DNA of 15,887 nt from NCBI GenBank assembly GCA_051953655.1, contig JBQCIO010000146.1, positions 1 through 15,887 on the forward strand, in the 5' to 3' direction. The translations under genes and the position numbers were made by a program. The DNA is from JBQCHF01 sp051953655 (GTDB lineage: Bacteria > Actinomycetota > Actinomycetes > Motilibacterales > Motilibacteraceae). Positions 1 to 9,163 of the stretch are shown in pieces (the stretch's first letter is position 1; each line of letters starts with the position of its first letter). The notes under the pieces are model-generated. The model worked only from the letters and a program-made list of their open reading frames with translations. It ran no database searches and was not told where the DNA came from.

Positions 1-116
1 GCGCTAGTGGCGGGTATACCTGCCCCCCCGTCCCCGCACCCCCACCCCTACCCCCTTTGGCCCGCCCCCCCGACGGGGGCGGCCCTTCGACCGTGAGACC
101 GAAGACCGAGGGGACC
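1..116. other. gene-free left edge, C-rich low complexity
   Basis: No coding frame is credible here. The stretch is dominated by runs of C interrupted by short mixed bases, unlike the balanced GC-rich coding DNA that follows. It lies downstream of the pepN stop codon. The homopolymer runs resemble those at the right end of the window, which suggests a contig edge with unreliable base calls. The only structure I see is a hairpin at 59-84, listed separately. Confidence 0.5.
59..84 (-). terminator. hairpin downstream of pepN
   Basis: On the plus strand CGCCCCC and GGGGGCG pair across a 5-base loop. The stem can be extended by GGC/GCC if one bulged base is allowed. It begins about 30 bases after the pepN stop in the direction of pepN transcription, so it could terminate that mRNA. 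There is no clear U-tract, which is common for actinobacterial terminators. Base calls in this C-rich edge may be unreliable. Confidence 0.35.
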
Positions 117-2669
<2,553 letters not shown>

Positions 2670-2702
2670 CGGCGGACTCCTTCGTCTGCCCTACAGGGGA
2701 TC

Positions 2703-2718
2703 TGCGAGCATCCTCGCA
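2703..2718. promoter_or_regulatory. inverted repeat TGCGAG-N4-CTCGCA upstream of pepN
   Basis: This is a perfect 6-bp inverted repeat with a 4-base spacer, located 34 bases upstream of the pepN GTG in the divergent pepN/dsbA-like intergenic region. Its position fits an operator or a 5' leader hairpin of pepN. I recognise no named regulator for it. It could be chance in GC-rich DNA. Confidence 0.25.
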
Positions 2719-2798
2719 CGGGGCGCTCACCGGTGCCGGTCCTTACCCCGCGCCTCGGCGCCCTCACCGAGCGTGCGGCTCCCCGGCGTCGGCGACCG

Positions 2799-2824
2799 GG
2801 AAGATGCGGGGCAGGTCCGGGGTT
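2799..2824 (+). promoter_or_regulatory. candidate SigH/SigR-type promoter of the DsbA-like gene
   Basis: GGAAG at 2799-2803 is followed after 18 bases by GTT at 2822-2824, within GGTTG. This differs by one base from the actinobacterial SigR/SigH consensus GGAAT-N18-GTT. Transcription would start near 2831, giving a leader of about 77 bases before the GTG at 2908. The M. tuberculosis homologue Rv2466c belongs to the SigH thiol-stress regulon, so the site makes biological sense. It has one mismatch and is unproven. Confidence 0.4.
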
Positions 2825-2907
2825 GCCAGGCTCTGGACGTGGCACCCGTGAGGGGGGCCACCGGCGCGTGGACCGTCGGTCCCGACCTGACGACGAGAGG
2901 ACGACTC

Positions 2908-3516
2908 GTGAGCGAGCGCAAGGCTGCCGGCTTCTGGTTCGACCCGCTGTGCCCCTGGGCGTGGATGACGTCCCGGTGGATGCTCGAGGTGGAGAAGGTC
3001 CGGCCGGTCGACGTCACCTGGAACGTCATGAGCCTGGCTTACCTCAACGAGGGCCGGGACCTGTCGGAGGAGTACCGGGCGCTCATGGACAAGGCGTGGG
3101 GCCCGGTGCGGGTCGTCACCGCCGCCCGCGAGCAGCACGGCCAGGACGTCGTGCTCCCGCTCTACACCGCCATCGGCACCCGGATCCACCCGGGCGGGCG
3201 CAAGGACTACGACGCCGTCGTGGCCGAGGCGCTGGCCGAGGTGGGCCTCCCGGCCGAGCTGGCCGACGCCGCCACCAGCACCGAGTGGGACGACGCGCTG
3301 AAGAAGTCGCACCACGAGGGCATGGACCAGGTCGGCATGGAGGTCGGCACCCCCGTCATCAGCGTGGAGGGCGTGGCGTTCTTCGGGCCGGTCGTCACCC
3401 CCGCGCCCAAGGGCGAGGCCGCCGGCAAGCTGTGGGACGGCACCGTGCTGGTGGCCGCGACCCCGGGCTTCTACGAGCTCAAGCGGACCCGCACCCAGGG
3501 CCCGATCTTCGACTGA
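2908..3516 (+). CDS. DsbA-family protein, mycothiol-dependent nitroreductase-like (Rv2466c family)
   Basis: This 202-residue cytoplasmic thioredoxin-fold protein with an inserted helical domain closely follows M. tuberculosis Rv2466c along its length, including the C-terminal ELKRTRT segment. Rv2466c is a mycothiol-dependent oxidoreductase that can reduce nitro-compounds. The active-site loop here reads C15-P-W-A18, whereas Rv2466c has CPWC: the nucleophilic Cys is kept and the second is Ala. The cis-Pro loop (VGTPVI) is present and there is no signal peptide. The start is GTG at 2908, with GAGAGG 7 bases upstream. It diverges from pepN, has a thiol-stress-like promoter candidate and ends in a strong hairpin, so it is probably monocistronic. 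A monothiol, mycothiol-linked redox role is inferred. Confidence 0.9.
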   Translation: MSERKAAGFWFDPLCPWAWMTSRWMLEVEKVRPVDVTWNVMSLAYLNEGRDLSEEYRALMDKAWGPVRVVTAAREQHGQDVVLPLYTAIGTRIHPGGRKDYDAVVAEALAEVGLPAELADAATSTEWDDALKKSHHEGMDQVGMEVGTPVISVEGVAFFGPVVTPAPKGEAAGKLWDGTVLVAATPGFYELKRTRTQGPIFD

Positions 3517-3531
3517 CGCCTCTCTCGGCCC

Positions 3532-3576
3532 CGACGGCGTCCCGCCGGTCCTCCACGACCTCGCGGGACGCCGTCG
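3532..3576 (+). terminator. 14-bp perfect stem terminator after the DsbA-like gene
   Basis: CGACGGCGTCCCGC at 3532-3545 is the exact reverse complement of 3563-3576, giving a 14-bp GC-rich stem with a 17-base loop. The loop can fold again through GGTC/GACC. It starts 16 bases after the stop codon at 3516. No U-tract follows, which is usual in actinobacteria. It separates the DsbA-like gene from trmB. Confidence 0.75.
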
Positions 3577-3646
3577 TCGTGCCGGCCATCCCCCTGGTCA
3601 CTGCCCTGGTCCTTGCGTCGAGGCCCGGGACCGGCAGGATGGGCCG

Positions 3647-4387
3647 GTGCCGTCCAGCCCCGCTCGTGCCGCCTCCCTCGACGCCGCTTCAGCGGTCAGC
3701 ACCGCGTCGCTGTCGCCGATCCGCACGTTCAAGCCGCGCCGCGGCCGGGTGACCCCGCGCCAGGCCAGCGCGCTGGAGCGGTTGTGGCCGGCGTTCGGCG
3801 TCGACCTCGACGACCTGCCCGCCGGGCCGATCGACCCTGAGTCGCTGTTCGACCGGGTCGCCCCGCTGGTGCTCGAGATCGGCTTCGGCATGGGGGAGAC
3901 GACGGCGGCGATGGCCGAGGCCGACCCCGGGCGGGACGTGCTCGCCGTCGACGTGCACACCCCCGGCGCGGGCGCGCTGCTGCACGAGTGCGAGACGCGG
4001 GGCCTGGCCAACGTGCGCGTGGTGCTCGGCGACGGCGTGGAGCTGCTGCGCGAGCGCGTCGCCGCCGGCTCGCTGGACGAGGTGCGCATCTTCTTCCCGG
4101 ACCCGTGGCCCAAGGCGCGTCACCACAAGCGCCGGCTGCTCCAGCCCGGCTTCGCCGCCCTCGTCGCCTCCCGGCTGCGGGTCGGCGGGCGCCTGCACGT
4201 GGCCACGGACTGGGAGCCCTACGCCGAGCAGGTGCTCGACGTGGTGCGCGGCGAGCCGCTGCTGCTGCCCACCCCTGACGGGTTCGCGGAGCGGCCCGAG
4301 CACCGGCCGGTCACCCGCTTCGAGCGGCAGGGGCTGGCCAAGGGGCACCGCGTGCACGACGTCGTGGCCGTGCGGGTGGCGGCATGA
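3647..4387 (+). CDS. trmB: tRNA (guanine-N7-)-methyltransferase TrmB
   Basis: TrmB is a Rossmann-fold S-adenosylmethionine enzyme that makes m7G at position 46 in the tRNA variable loop. The protein is 246 residues, close to other actinobacterial TrmB proteins. The SAM-binding motif LEIGFGMGETT is at 76-86. The family signature FFPDPWPKARHHKRRL is at 149-164, TDWEPYA at 187-193, and the C-terminal TRFERQG motif begins at 223. The basic N-terminal segment before residue 35 is variable in the family. The GTG start has AGGA 7 bases upstream. The stop overlaps the ATG of the next gene (ATGA), so the two are probably co-transcribed and translationally coupled. Confidence 0.95.
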   Translation: MPSSPARAASLDAASAVSTASLSPIRTFKPRRGRVTPRQASALERLWPAFGVDLDDLPAGPIDPESLFDRVAPLVLEIGFGMGETTAAMAEADPGRDVLAVDVHTPGAGALLHECETRGLANVRVVLGDGVELLRERVAAGSLDEVRIFFPDPWPKARHHKRRLLQPGFAALVASRLRVGGRLHVATDWEPYAEQVLDVVRGEPLLLPTPDGFAERPEHRPVTRFERQGLAKGHRVHDVVAVRVAA

Positions 4388-5304
4388 GCGGCCCGTGGCC
4401 CGAGGCGCGGGCGCAGCTGGCCGGGGCGACCGGTCCCGGCCCGGGCGAGCCGGGCTTCGACCTGGCCGCCACCCGGGCCGCGATGGCCGCGGCTCCGCCG
4501 GCCCGGCTGGGCGTGGGCGACGAGGTGGCGCACGTGGTCGACGTCGACGCGGGCGGCGTCCGCTGCCGCCTCTACCGTCCCCGCGAGGGCGCTCGGGTGG
4601 TGGTGCACGTCCACGGCGGCGGCTGGGTGACCGGCGACCTGGAGTCGCACGACGCCGTCTGCCGGCTGCTGGCCGCCCGCTCCGGGCTGGCCGTGCTCGC
4701 CGTCGACTACCGGCTCTCGCCCGAGGCGGTCTGGCCCGCGGCCGTCGACGACGTCGAGGCGGCGGTCGGATGGCTGGTCGAGCACGCGGACGAGCTGGGG
4801 GTGCGGGCCGACCGGCTCGCGGTCCTCGGCGACAGCGCCGGAGGGACCGTCGCGGCCGCCGTCGCGCTGCGCGCCCGCGACCGCGGCGACTCGCCTTACG
4901 CCCTGCAGGTGCTGGTCTACCCGGTGCTGGACGCGGCCATGGGCGAGAGCTCCTACGCCGGGTCGTCGGTGGCCGGCCACGGATTGTCCGCAGCGGGCAT
5001 GGCCTACTACTGGGACGCCTACGCGCCGTCGGAGTCGGTGGACCGGAGCAACCCGGAGGTCTCCCCCTACGCAGCGTCGGAACTGGCCGGGCTGCCGCCC
5101 ACCGTCGTGCTGACCGCGGAGAACGACCCGCTGCGCGACGAGGGCGAGGCCTTCGCCACCCGCCTGGCCGAGGCCGGCGTCCCCGTGGTCGCCACCCGGC
5201 ACCTCGGCGTCGTCCACGGCTTCTGGCGACGGCCCACCCAGTACGCGGCCTCGGTGGCGGCGGTCGACCAGGTGGCGGCGGCGCTGGCGCGGGCGCTGAC
5301 CTGA
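4384..5304 (+). CDS. alpha/beta hydrolase, hormone-sensitive-lipase family esterase
   Basis: This is a 306-residue predicted carboxylesterase or lipase of the bacterial HSL (family IV) type. The oxyanion-hole motif HGGGW starts at His77, the nucleophile elbow GDSAGG carries Ser151, and Asp248 (ENDPLRDEG) and His278 (VVHGF) complete the triad. No signal peptide or membrane segment is seen, so it should act in the cytoplasm, probably on short acyl esters; the natural substrate is unknown. It overlaps the trmB stop by 4 bases (ATGA) and probably shares its mRNA. A functional link to tRNA modification is not evident. Downstream lies a 330-bp repeat-rich region without genes. Confidence 0.9.
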   Translation: MSGPWPEARAQLAGATGPGPGEPGFDLAATRAAMAAAPPARLGVGDEVAHVVDVDAGGVRCRLYRPREGARVVVHVHGGGWVTGDLESHDAVCRLLAARSGLAVLAVDYRLSPEAVWPAAVDDVEAAVGWLVEHADELGVRADRLAVLGDSAGGTVAAAVALRARDRGDSPYALQVLVYPVLDAAMGESSYAGSSVAGHGLSAAGMAYYWDAYAPSESVDRSNPEVSPYAASELAGLPPTVVLTAENDPLRDEGEAFATRLAEAGVPVVATRHLGVVHGFWRRPTQYAASVAAVDQVAAALARALT

Positions 5305-5308
5305 CTGG

Positions 5309-5357
5309 CCCCTTCCGTGATCATGCAGGAATGGTGAGGCTGCGGCCCTGAGGGAAG
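5309..5357. repeat. left arm of outer imperfect inverted repeat
   Basis: This segment pairs with 5565-5620 in inverted orientation. The best-matched blocks are TCCGTGATCA (5314-5323, against 5605-5614) and ATGGTGAGG-CTGCGG (5331-5345, against 5582-5597 with one extra base). Small indels appear toward the inner end. It begins 4 bases after the esterase stop codon, so it may also serve as that operon's terminator region. It could instead be one of two oppositely oriented copies of a dispersed repeat. Confidence 0.7.
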
Positions 5358-5400
5358 GCGCTGGGGACGGGGGAGCCGGGCTCGGGCGGCCGGCGTACGT

Positions 5401-5416
5401 GTCAGAGACGTCTGAC
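5401..5416. repeat. short hairpin GTCAGA-GACG-TCTGAC
   Basis: A perfect 6-bp inverted repeat with a 4-base loop directly abuts the left end of the inner inverted repeat at 5417. It is one of several concentric or adjacent palindromes in this gene-free stretch. No function is recognised. Confidence 0.5.
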
Positions 5417-5493
5417 GATCGAACTCATTGGGTGAGGGGCACCCGCAGTCAAACCTATTGGCTCTGGGGCACCCTCACCCAAACGCTTCGATC
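5417..5493. repeat. inner inverted repeat with two 30-bp tandem units
   Basis: GATCGAA (5417-5423) and TTGGGTGAGGG (5428-5438) recur inverted as TTCGATC (5487-5493) and CCCTCACCCAA (5472-5482). Inside are two tandem 30-base units, 5421-5450 and 5451-5480, which share ATTGG, GGGGCACCC and other positions. The left 18 bases (5417-5434) occur again, exact and inverted, at the extreme right end of the window (15866-15883). This points to a dispersed hairpin-forming repeat rather than a gene. The sequence is visibly lower in GC than its surroundings. Confidence 0.75.
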
Positions 5494-5527
5494 TTGGTCG
5501 CGCAGGGCAGGTCCGCAGCCGGGTCGC

Positions 5528-5558
5528 GTGACGTGCGGGCCGCTCTGCCTCCCGTCAC
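5528..5558. repeat. inverted repeat GTGACG / CGTCAC
   Basis: Two 6-bp arms at 5528-5533 and 5553-5558 flank a 19-base loop within the same gene-free region, between the inner repeat and the right outer arm. Taken alone it could be chance; it is listed because it belongs to the nested set. Confidence 0.3.
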
Positions 5559-5564
5559 TAGCGC

Positions 5565-5620
5565 CCTTCCACGACCGCAGACCGCAGCCCTCACCATCTC
5601 TGCTTGATCACGGAGAGGGG
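5565..5620. repeat. right arm of outer imperfect inverted repeat
   Basis: This is the inverted partner of 5309-5357 (see that entry). It lies just downstream of the DUF429 stop codon at 5638-5640 with respect to that gene's leftward transcription. Transcripts from both flanking genes would therefore run into this palindromic block. The midpoint of the outer arms (about 5465) nearly coincides with the midpoint of the inner repeat (5455). Confidence 0.7.
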
Positions 5621-5637
5621 CTGGGTGGGCCGGGACC

Positions 5638-6327
5638 TCACACCACGATGCGCATCAACCGTCCGGCGTCGTCGCGGGGCGGGTCGGCCGGGAGGCTGAC
5701 GGCCTCGCCGCGCAGGATGCGCCAGGCCGTCCAGGCGGCGGCGACGGCGTCGACGGCGTCGTCACCGGGCGGGACGTCCAGGTCGGGGAGCCAGGCGCGC
5801 AGGGCGGCTAGCCGCTCGGCGCGGCCCTCGGGGGTCTTCTTCGGGCCGAGGACGCGCCCGGCCAGGCGGGCGAAGGACACCTCGGGGTGCACCTCGACGA
5901 CACGGGGGTCGTCGGCGAGCGCGTCCACCTCGGCGATCTTCGGCACGATGTTCCAGGTCTGCCGGGACAGCGACTTGCCGTGGGCGGTCATCGAGAGGCG
6001 GCGGGCCTCGTCGTAGTCCCCGGCCTCGAGGACCGCGCGCACCGGCGCAGGGAAGACGCTCGAGCCGCGGGAGGACAGCAGCCGGCGGGCGAGCACGTCG
6101 GCCTCCCGGGAGCCGTCGGCCGCGAGCCCGACCGGCATGTCCACAGCGATGACCTCGGCGCCGCGGTCCAGCACGTCCTCGAAGGTCGGCTCGACCGAGA
6201 ACCGCACGCCACGAGCCGTCCCGGACCCGTCGACGGCCACCTCCGCGACGTACCAGCCGCCGCGGCAGCCGTCGACGCCGAGCACCGACCGGGGGACCGA
6301 CGGCGGGGCCGCCTGCTGGGAGCTCAC
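5638..6327 (-). CDS. DUF429 family protein, predicted RNase H-fold nuclease
   Basis: This 229-residue protein belongs to the DUF429 family, which is predicted to have an RNase H-like fold; no biochemical role is established that I can name. Visible conserved blocks are GVDGCRGGW near the N-terminus, an acidic VDMPVGL motif, SSVFPAP, EVHPEVSF and a C-terminal DDAVDAVAAAWTA. The spaced acidic residues fit a metal-dependent active site, but that is inference. The start is taken as the GTG at 6325-6327, with a modest AGG-type ribosome site upstream. It diverges from rpiB with only 26 bases between start codons and runs toward the repeat block at 5309-5620. No signal peptide or membrane segment is seen. 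Confidence 0.85.
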   Translation of the reverse strand: MSSQQAAPPSVPRSVLGVDGCRGGWYVAEVAVDGSGTARGVRFSVEPTFEDVLDRGAEVIAVDMPVGLAADGSREADVLARRLLSSRGSSVFPAPVRAVLEAGDYDEARRLSMTAHGKSLSRQTWNIVPKIAEVDALADDPRVVEVHPEVSFARLAGRVLGPKKTPEGRAERLAALRAWLPDLDVPPGDDAVDAVAAAWTAWRILRGEAVSLPADPPRDDAGRLMRIVV

Positions 6328-6353
6328 GCCCCCAACCTGCCAGACTGCCGCCC

Positions 6354-6860
6354 ATGCGCGTCCACATCGGGGCCGACCACGCGGCCTGGGAGCTCAAGGA
6401 GCACCTCGTCGGCTGGCTCGAGGAGCAGGGCCACGAGGTCGTCGACCACGGCCCGCACGCCTTCGACCCGGAGGACGACTACCCGGTCTTCGTGCTGCGG
6501 GCCGCCGAGGCGGTGGCCGCCGACCGCACCAGCCTCGGCATCGTGCTGGGCGGCTCGGGCAACGGCGAGCAGATCGCGGCCAACAAGGTGCGCGGCATCC
6601 GCGCGGCGCTGGCCTGGAACGAGGACACCGCGGCGCTCGCCCGCGAGCACAACGACGCCAACGTCGTCAGCATCGGCGCCCGTCAGCACACCACCGACGA
6701 GGCCACCCGCTTCGTCGAGGTGTTCCTCGCCACCCCGTTCTCCAACGGGGAGCGGCACCAGCGCCGGATCGGCCTGCTCACCACCTACGAGACCACCGGC
6801 GAGCTGCCGCCGCTGCCCGGGTCGCCGGACGCCGCCGAGGGTGGCACGCTGCCGGTCTGA
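6354..6860 (+). CDS. rpiB: ribose-5-phosphate isomerase B
   Basis: RpiB interconverts ribose-5-phosphate and ribulose-5-phosphate in the non-oxidative pentose phosphate pathway, in the cytoplasm. The 168-residue protein matches the actinobacterial RpiB type. Asp8-His9 lie in the N-terminal GADHA loop, and the phosphate-loop motif GGSGNGEQIAANKVRGIRAA spans 66-85. Glu72 sits where E. coli RpiB has its catalytic Cys, as in the M. tuberculosis enzyme. His99 lies in the conserved REHND segment. The ATG is only 26 bases from the divergent DUF429 start, so promoter elements must overlap the neighbouring gene. The glycosylase gene follows after 55 bases and is probably co-transcribed, the same pairing as Rv2465c/Rv2464c. 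Confidence 0.95.
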   Translation: MRVHIGADHAAWELKEHLVGWLEEQGHEVVDHGPHAFDPEDDYPVFVLRAAEAVAADRTSLGIVLGGSGNGEQIAANKVRGIRAALAWNEDTAALAREHNDANVVSIGARQHTTDEATRFVEVFLATPFSNGERHQRRIGLLTTYETTGELPPLPGSPDAAEGGTLPV

Positions 6861-6915
6861 CCGCCCGACGCGCACTGCCGGCGGTCTTTCCGACGACGCG
6901 TAGGAGCAGCTGCAG

Positions 6916-7728
6916 GTGCCCGAGGGCCACACGATCCACCGACTCGCCCGCGACCTCGGCGCCCGCTTCGCCGGCGACGCGGTGCGCGCCAGCAGCCCGC
7001 AGGGCCGGTTCGAGGACGGCGCCGCGCTCGTCGACGGCCAGGTGCTGCAGGGCACCGACGCCCACGGCAAGCACCTGTTCCTCGGACCGGTGGACACGAA
7101 GGCGGGGGAGCGCTGGGTGCACGTGCACCTCGGGCTCTACGGCACCTTCCGGTTCGGCCACCAGCCCGCCCCCGCGGTGCGCGGCGCGCTGCGGCTGCGG
7201 TTGGACAACGACGAGCACTGGGCGGACCTGCGCGGCCCGACGGCGTGCGAGCTCGTCGACCCGGCGCAGAAGTCGGGCCTGCACGCGCGGCTGGGCGCGG
7301 ACCCGCTGCGCCGCGACGCCGATCCCGAGCGCGCCTACGCCCGGATCTCCCGCTCGCGCACGGCCGTCGGCGCCCTGCTCATGCAGCAGGAGGTGGTGGC
7401 CGGCGTGGGCAACGTCTACCGCGCCGAGGTCCTCTTCCGGCACGGCATCTCCCCGCACCGACCGGGCAAGGGCGTGGACCGGACGACCTGGGACGCGGTG
7501 TGGGAGGACCTGCGGGTCCTGCTGCGCGCCGGGGTGAAGGCCGGCCGGATCGTGACGACCCTGCCCGCGGACCGGCCCGAGGGCAGGCGGCGCAGCCCGC
7601 GCCGCGAGGACTCCTTCTACGTCTACAAGCGCACCGGGCTGCCCTGCCGCCGGTGCGGCACGGCGGTGCTCAGCGAGCCCTTCGTCGGGCGCACCCTCTA
7701 CTGGTGCCCGGCCTGCCAGCCGGCCTGA
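6916..7728 (+). CDS. nei: Fpg/Nei family DNA glycosylase (Nei1-like)
   Basis: This is a 270-residue base-excision repair enzyme that removes oxidised bases and nicks the abasic site by beta/delta-elimination. After Met removal the catalytic Pro2 and Glu3 (MPEGHTIHR) form the N-terminus. Lys52 lies in the HGKHLF beta-hairpin, and the GVGNVYR helix-two-turn-helix motif covers Asn166. A C-terminal zinc finger uses Cys244, Cys247, Cys264 and Cys267. Overall it resembles M. tuberculosis Rv2464c, which also sits next to rpiB. The GTG start has AGGAG 9 bases upstream. Its stop lies 9 bases from the stop of the converging Eis-like gene. Nei rather than Fpg (MutM) is inferred from the N-terminal PEGHT and this neighbourhood. 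Confidence 0.93.
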   Translation: MPEGHTIHRLARDLGARFAGDAVRASSPQGRFEDGAALVDGQVLQGTDAHGKHLFLGPVDTKAGERWVHVHLGLYGTFRFGHQPAPAVRGALRLRLDNDEHWADLRGPTACELVDPAQKSGLHARLGADPLRRDADPERAYARISRSRTAVGALLMQQEVVAGVGNVYRAEVLFRHGISPHRPGKGVDRTTWDAVWEDLRVLLRAGVKAGRIVTTLPADRPEGRRRSPRREDSFYVYKRTGLPCRRCGTAVLSEPFVGRTLYWCPACQPA

Positions 7729-7737
7729 CCGCCCAGA

Positions 7738-9033
7738 TCAGAAGATCGTCGGGCACCAGGGCTCGACGTCGCCGGTGAAGGCCCGGTCCACCACGGCGAG
7801 CGCCCCGGCCGTCCGCTCCTCGACCAGGCCGGCCGCGGAGGCGCGCGAGACCGCGCGGGCCGACCCGAGGTAGGCGGCGCCCAGCACGGCCACCGGCAGG
7901 GTCAGGTCGGCCGGGTCCTGGGTCGGCTCGCAGACGGCGCCCCCCGGGCCGGCCGAGAGCCGCCAGCGCCCCGTGTTCCAGGGGCACCGCTCGTCGGTGA
8001 CCTCCAGGACGACGTCGACGTCGAGCCGGTAGGAACGCCGGGCCAGCGCGGCGGGCAGGTCGACCAGCCGGACGTAGAGCGCGTCGCCGAGCACGGGGCG
8101 GGCGCGGCGCGGGTCGCCGAGCAGGTCCAGCGCCGGGTCGTCGACCGGCCTGCGCTGCATCGACAGCGTGGCGGTGAGGTCGAGGTCGCTGAGGTACCGC
8201 AGCAGCGTGGCGTAGGCGGCGCCGTCCACCGCCTGCGCCTCGCGCACGTGCACGACCCCCTGCGGGCCCGGGCTCCACCTGGCCTCGGTGCGGTAGCGGG
8301 CGTAGGCGCGCACGGTGCCCTGCTGGTCCTCGACGAGCGCCACCCGCAGCCGGGACTGGCCGCCGCGGAAGGACGGGGCGTCGAACAGCTCGCGGCGGTG
8401 CCAGCGCTCGTCGCGGGCGTAGAAGCCGGGGCGCGTGGCGCGCACGGTGTCGTAGACGCCGGCGCAGGCCTCCAGGGACTCCTCGGGGTCCGCCAGCCGC
8501 ACCCGCAGCCCCGGGTCGGCCGCGCCGAGCACCGCCGCGGGGGAGCGCGGGACCTCGAAGGACAGCTGCCAGGACGCGCGGCCGTAGCCGTAGCGGCCGT
8601 AGATGCCGGCCTCGCTGGCCCAGAGCACCGCCACCGGCTCCCGGCCGGCCTCGTGGATGCCGTCGAGCTGGTGGCGCATGAGGGCGCTGAGCACCCCGCG
8701 GCGGCGGTGGGTGGGGGCCACCGCGACCCACGTGACGCCGGCGGCCGGGACCTCGCCGCCGGGCACGGTGAGGGCGAAGGTGTAGGCCGCCGCCGACCCG
8801 ACCAGCAGGTCGCCGTCGTAGGCCCCCAGCGAGCGGTCGAGCTCGTGCACCGAGCGCTCGAGCTCGAGCTCCTCGGGGCTCTGCTCGCCGAGGAACGCCA
8901 GCTCGGCGAGGCGTGCGTAGGCGAGCCACTCGTCCGGGGCGATGGTGCGCACCGCCCAGCTGCCCGTGGCGGGCGCGGGGGCGCCGTCGGTGGTCCCTCT
9001 GGGGTCGGCGGGGCGGGTTCGGCTCGTCGTCAC
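7738..9033 (-). CDS. Eis-like GNAT N-acetyltransferase
   Basis: This 431-residue protein follows the Eis architecture: an N-terminal GNAT domain, a second GNAT-like domain and a C-terminal sterol-carrier-protein-like domain. The acetyl-CoA loop VAPTHRRRG is at about 105-113. The GIYGRYGYG motif carries Tyr150, the counterpart of the Eis active-site tyrosine. The chain ends in Phe, as Eis does, where the terminal carboxylate takes part in catalysis. Eis proteins acetylate amines, including aminoglycosides and lysines; the substrate here is unknown. The GTG at 9031-9033 is used, although its ribosome site is weak. The first 25 residues look unstructured, so a later start is possible. It converges with nei and diverges from the membrane phosphatase. 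Confidence 0.9.
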   Translation of the reverse strand: MTTSRTRPADPRGTTDGAPAPATGSWAVRTIAPDEWLAYARLAELAFLGEQSPEELELERSVHELDRSLGAYDGDLLVGSAAAYTFALTVPGGEVPAAGVTWVAVAPTHRRRGVLSALMRHQLDGIHEAGREPVAVLWASEAGIYGRYGYGRASWQLSFEVPRSPAAVLGAADPGLRVRLADPEESLEACAGVYDTVRATRPGFYARDERWHRRELFDAPSFRGGQSRLRVALVEDQQGTVRAYARYRTEARWSPGPQGVVHVREAQAVDGAAYATLLRYLSDLDLTATLSMQRRPVDDPALDLLGDPRRARPVLGDALYVRLVDLPAALARRSYRLDVDVVLEVTDERCPWNTGRWRLSAGPGGAVCEPTQDPADLTLPVAVLGAAYLGSARAVSRASAAGLVEERTAGALAVVDRAFTGDVEPWCPTIF

Positions 9034-9151
9034 CCGTCTGGCCTACCAGTCCTGGCGCCTCGCCGACGAACCGATTTCCCCTCCCGCAGCACCCCGGACG
9101 GACCAGCCGGGCGCGTTGCGTCGACCGCCGGTGACGGAACGTCGACAGCGC

Positions 9152-9157
9152 TAGGGT
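9152..9157 (+). promoter_or_regulatory. -10 element TAGGGT for a leaderless phosphatase mRNA
   Basis: TAGGGT matches the actinobacterial TANNNT -10 hexamer and ends 6 bases before the ATG at 9164. Transcription would therefore start at or very near the start codon, and no Shine-Dalgarno sequence is present. No convincing -35 box is seen. Leaderless mRNAs of this layout are common in actinobacteria. Confidence 0.45.
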
Positions 9158-9163
9158 CGCCGC

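Noticed and set aside
5421..5480. The 30-base periodic units considered as a CRISPR remnant.
   Set aside because: The units are directly adjacent with no spacers, there are only two, and no cas gene is present.
5399..6016. A 205-codon plus-strand frame starting in the repeat block and running antisense through DUF429.
   Set aside because: More than half is antisense to a conserved family and the rest is palindromic repeat sequence; there is no ribosome site or motif.
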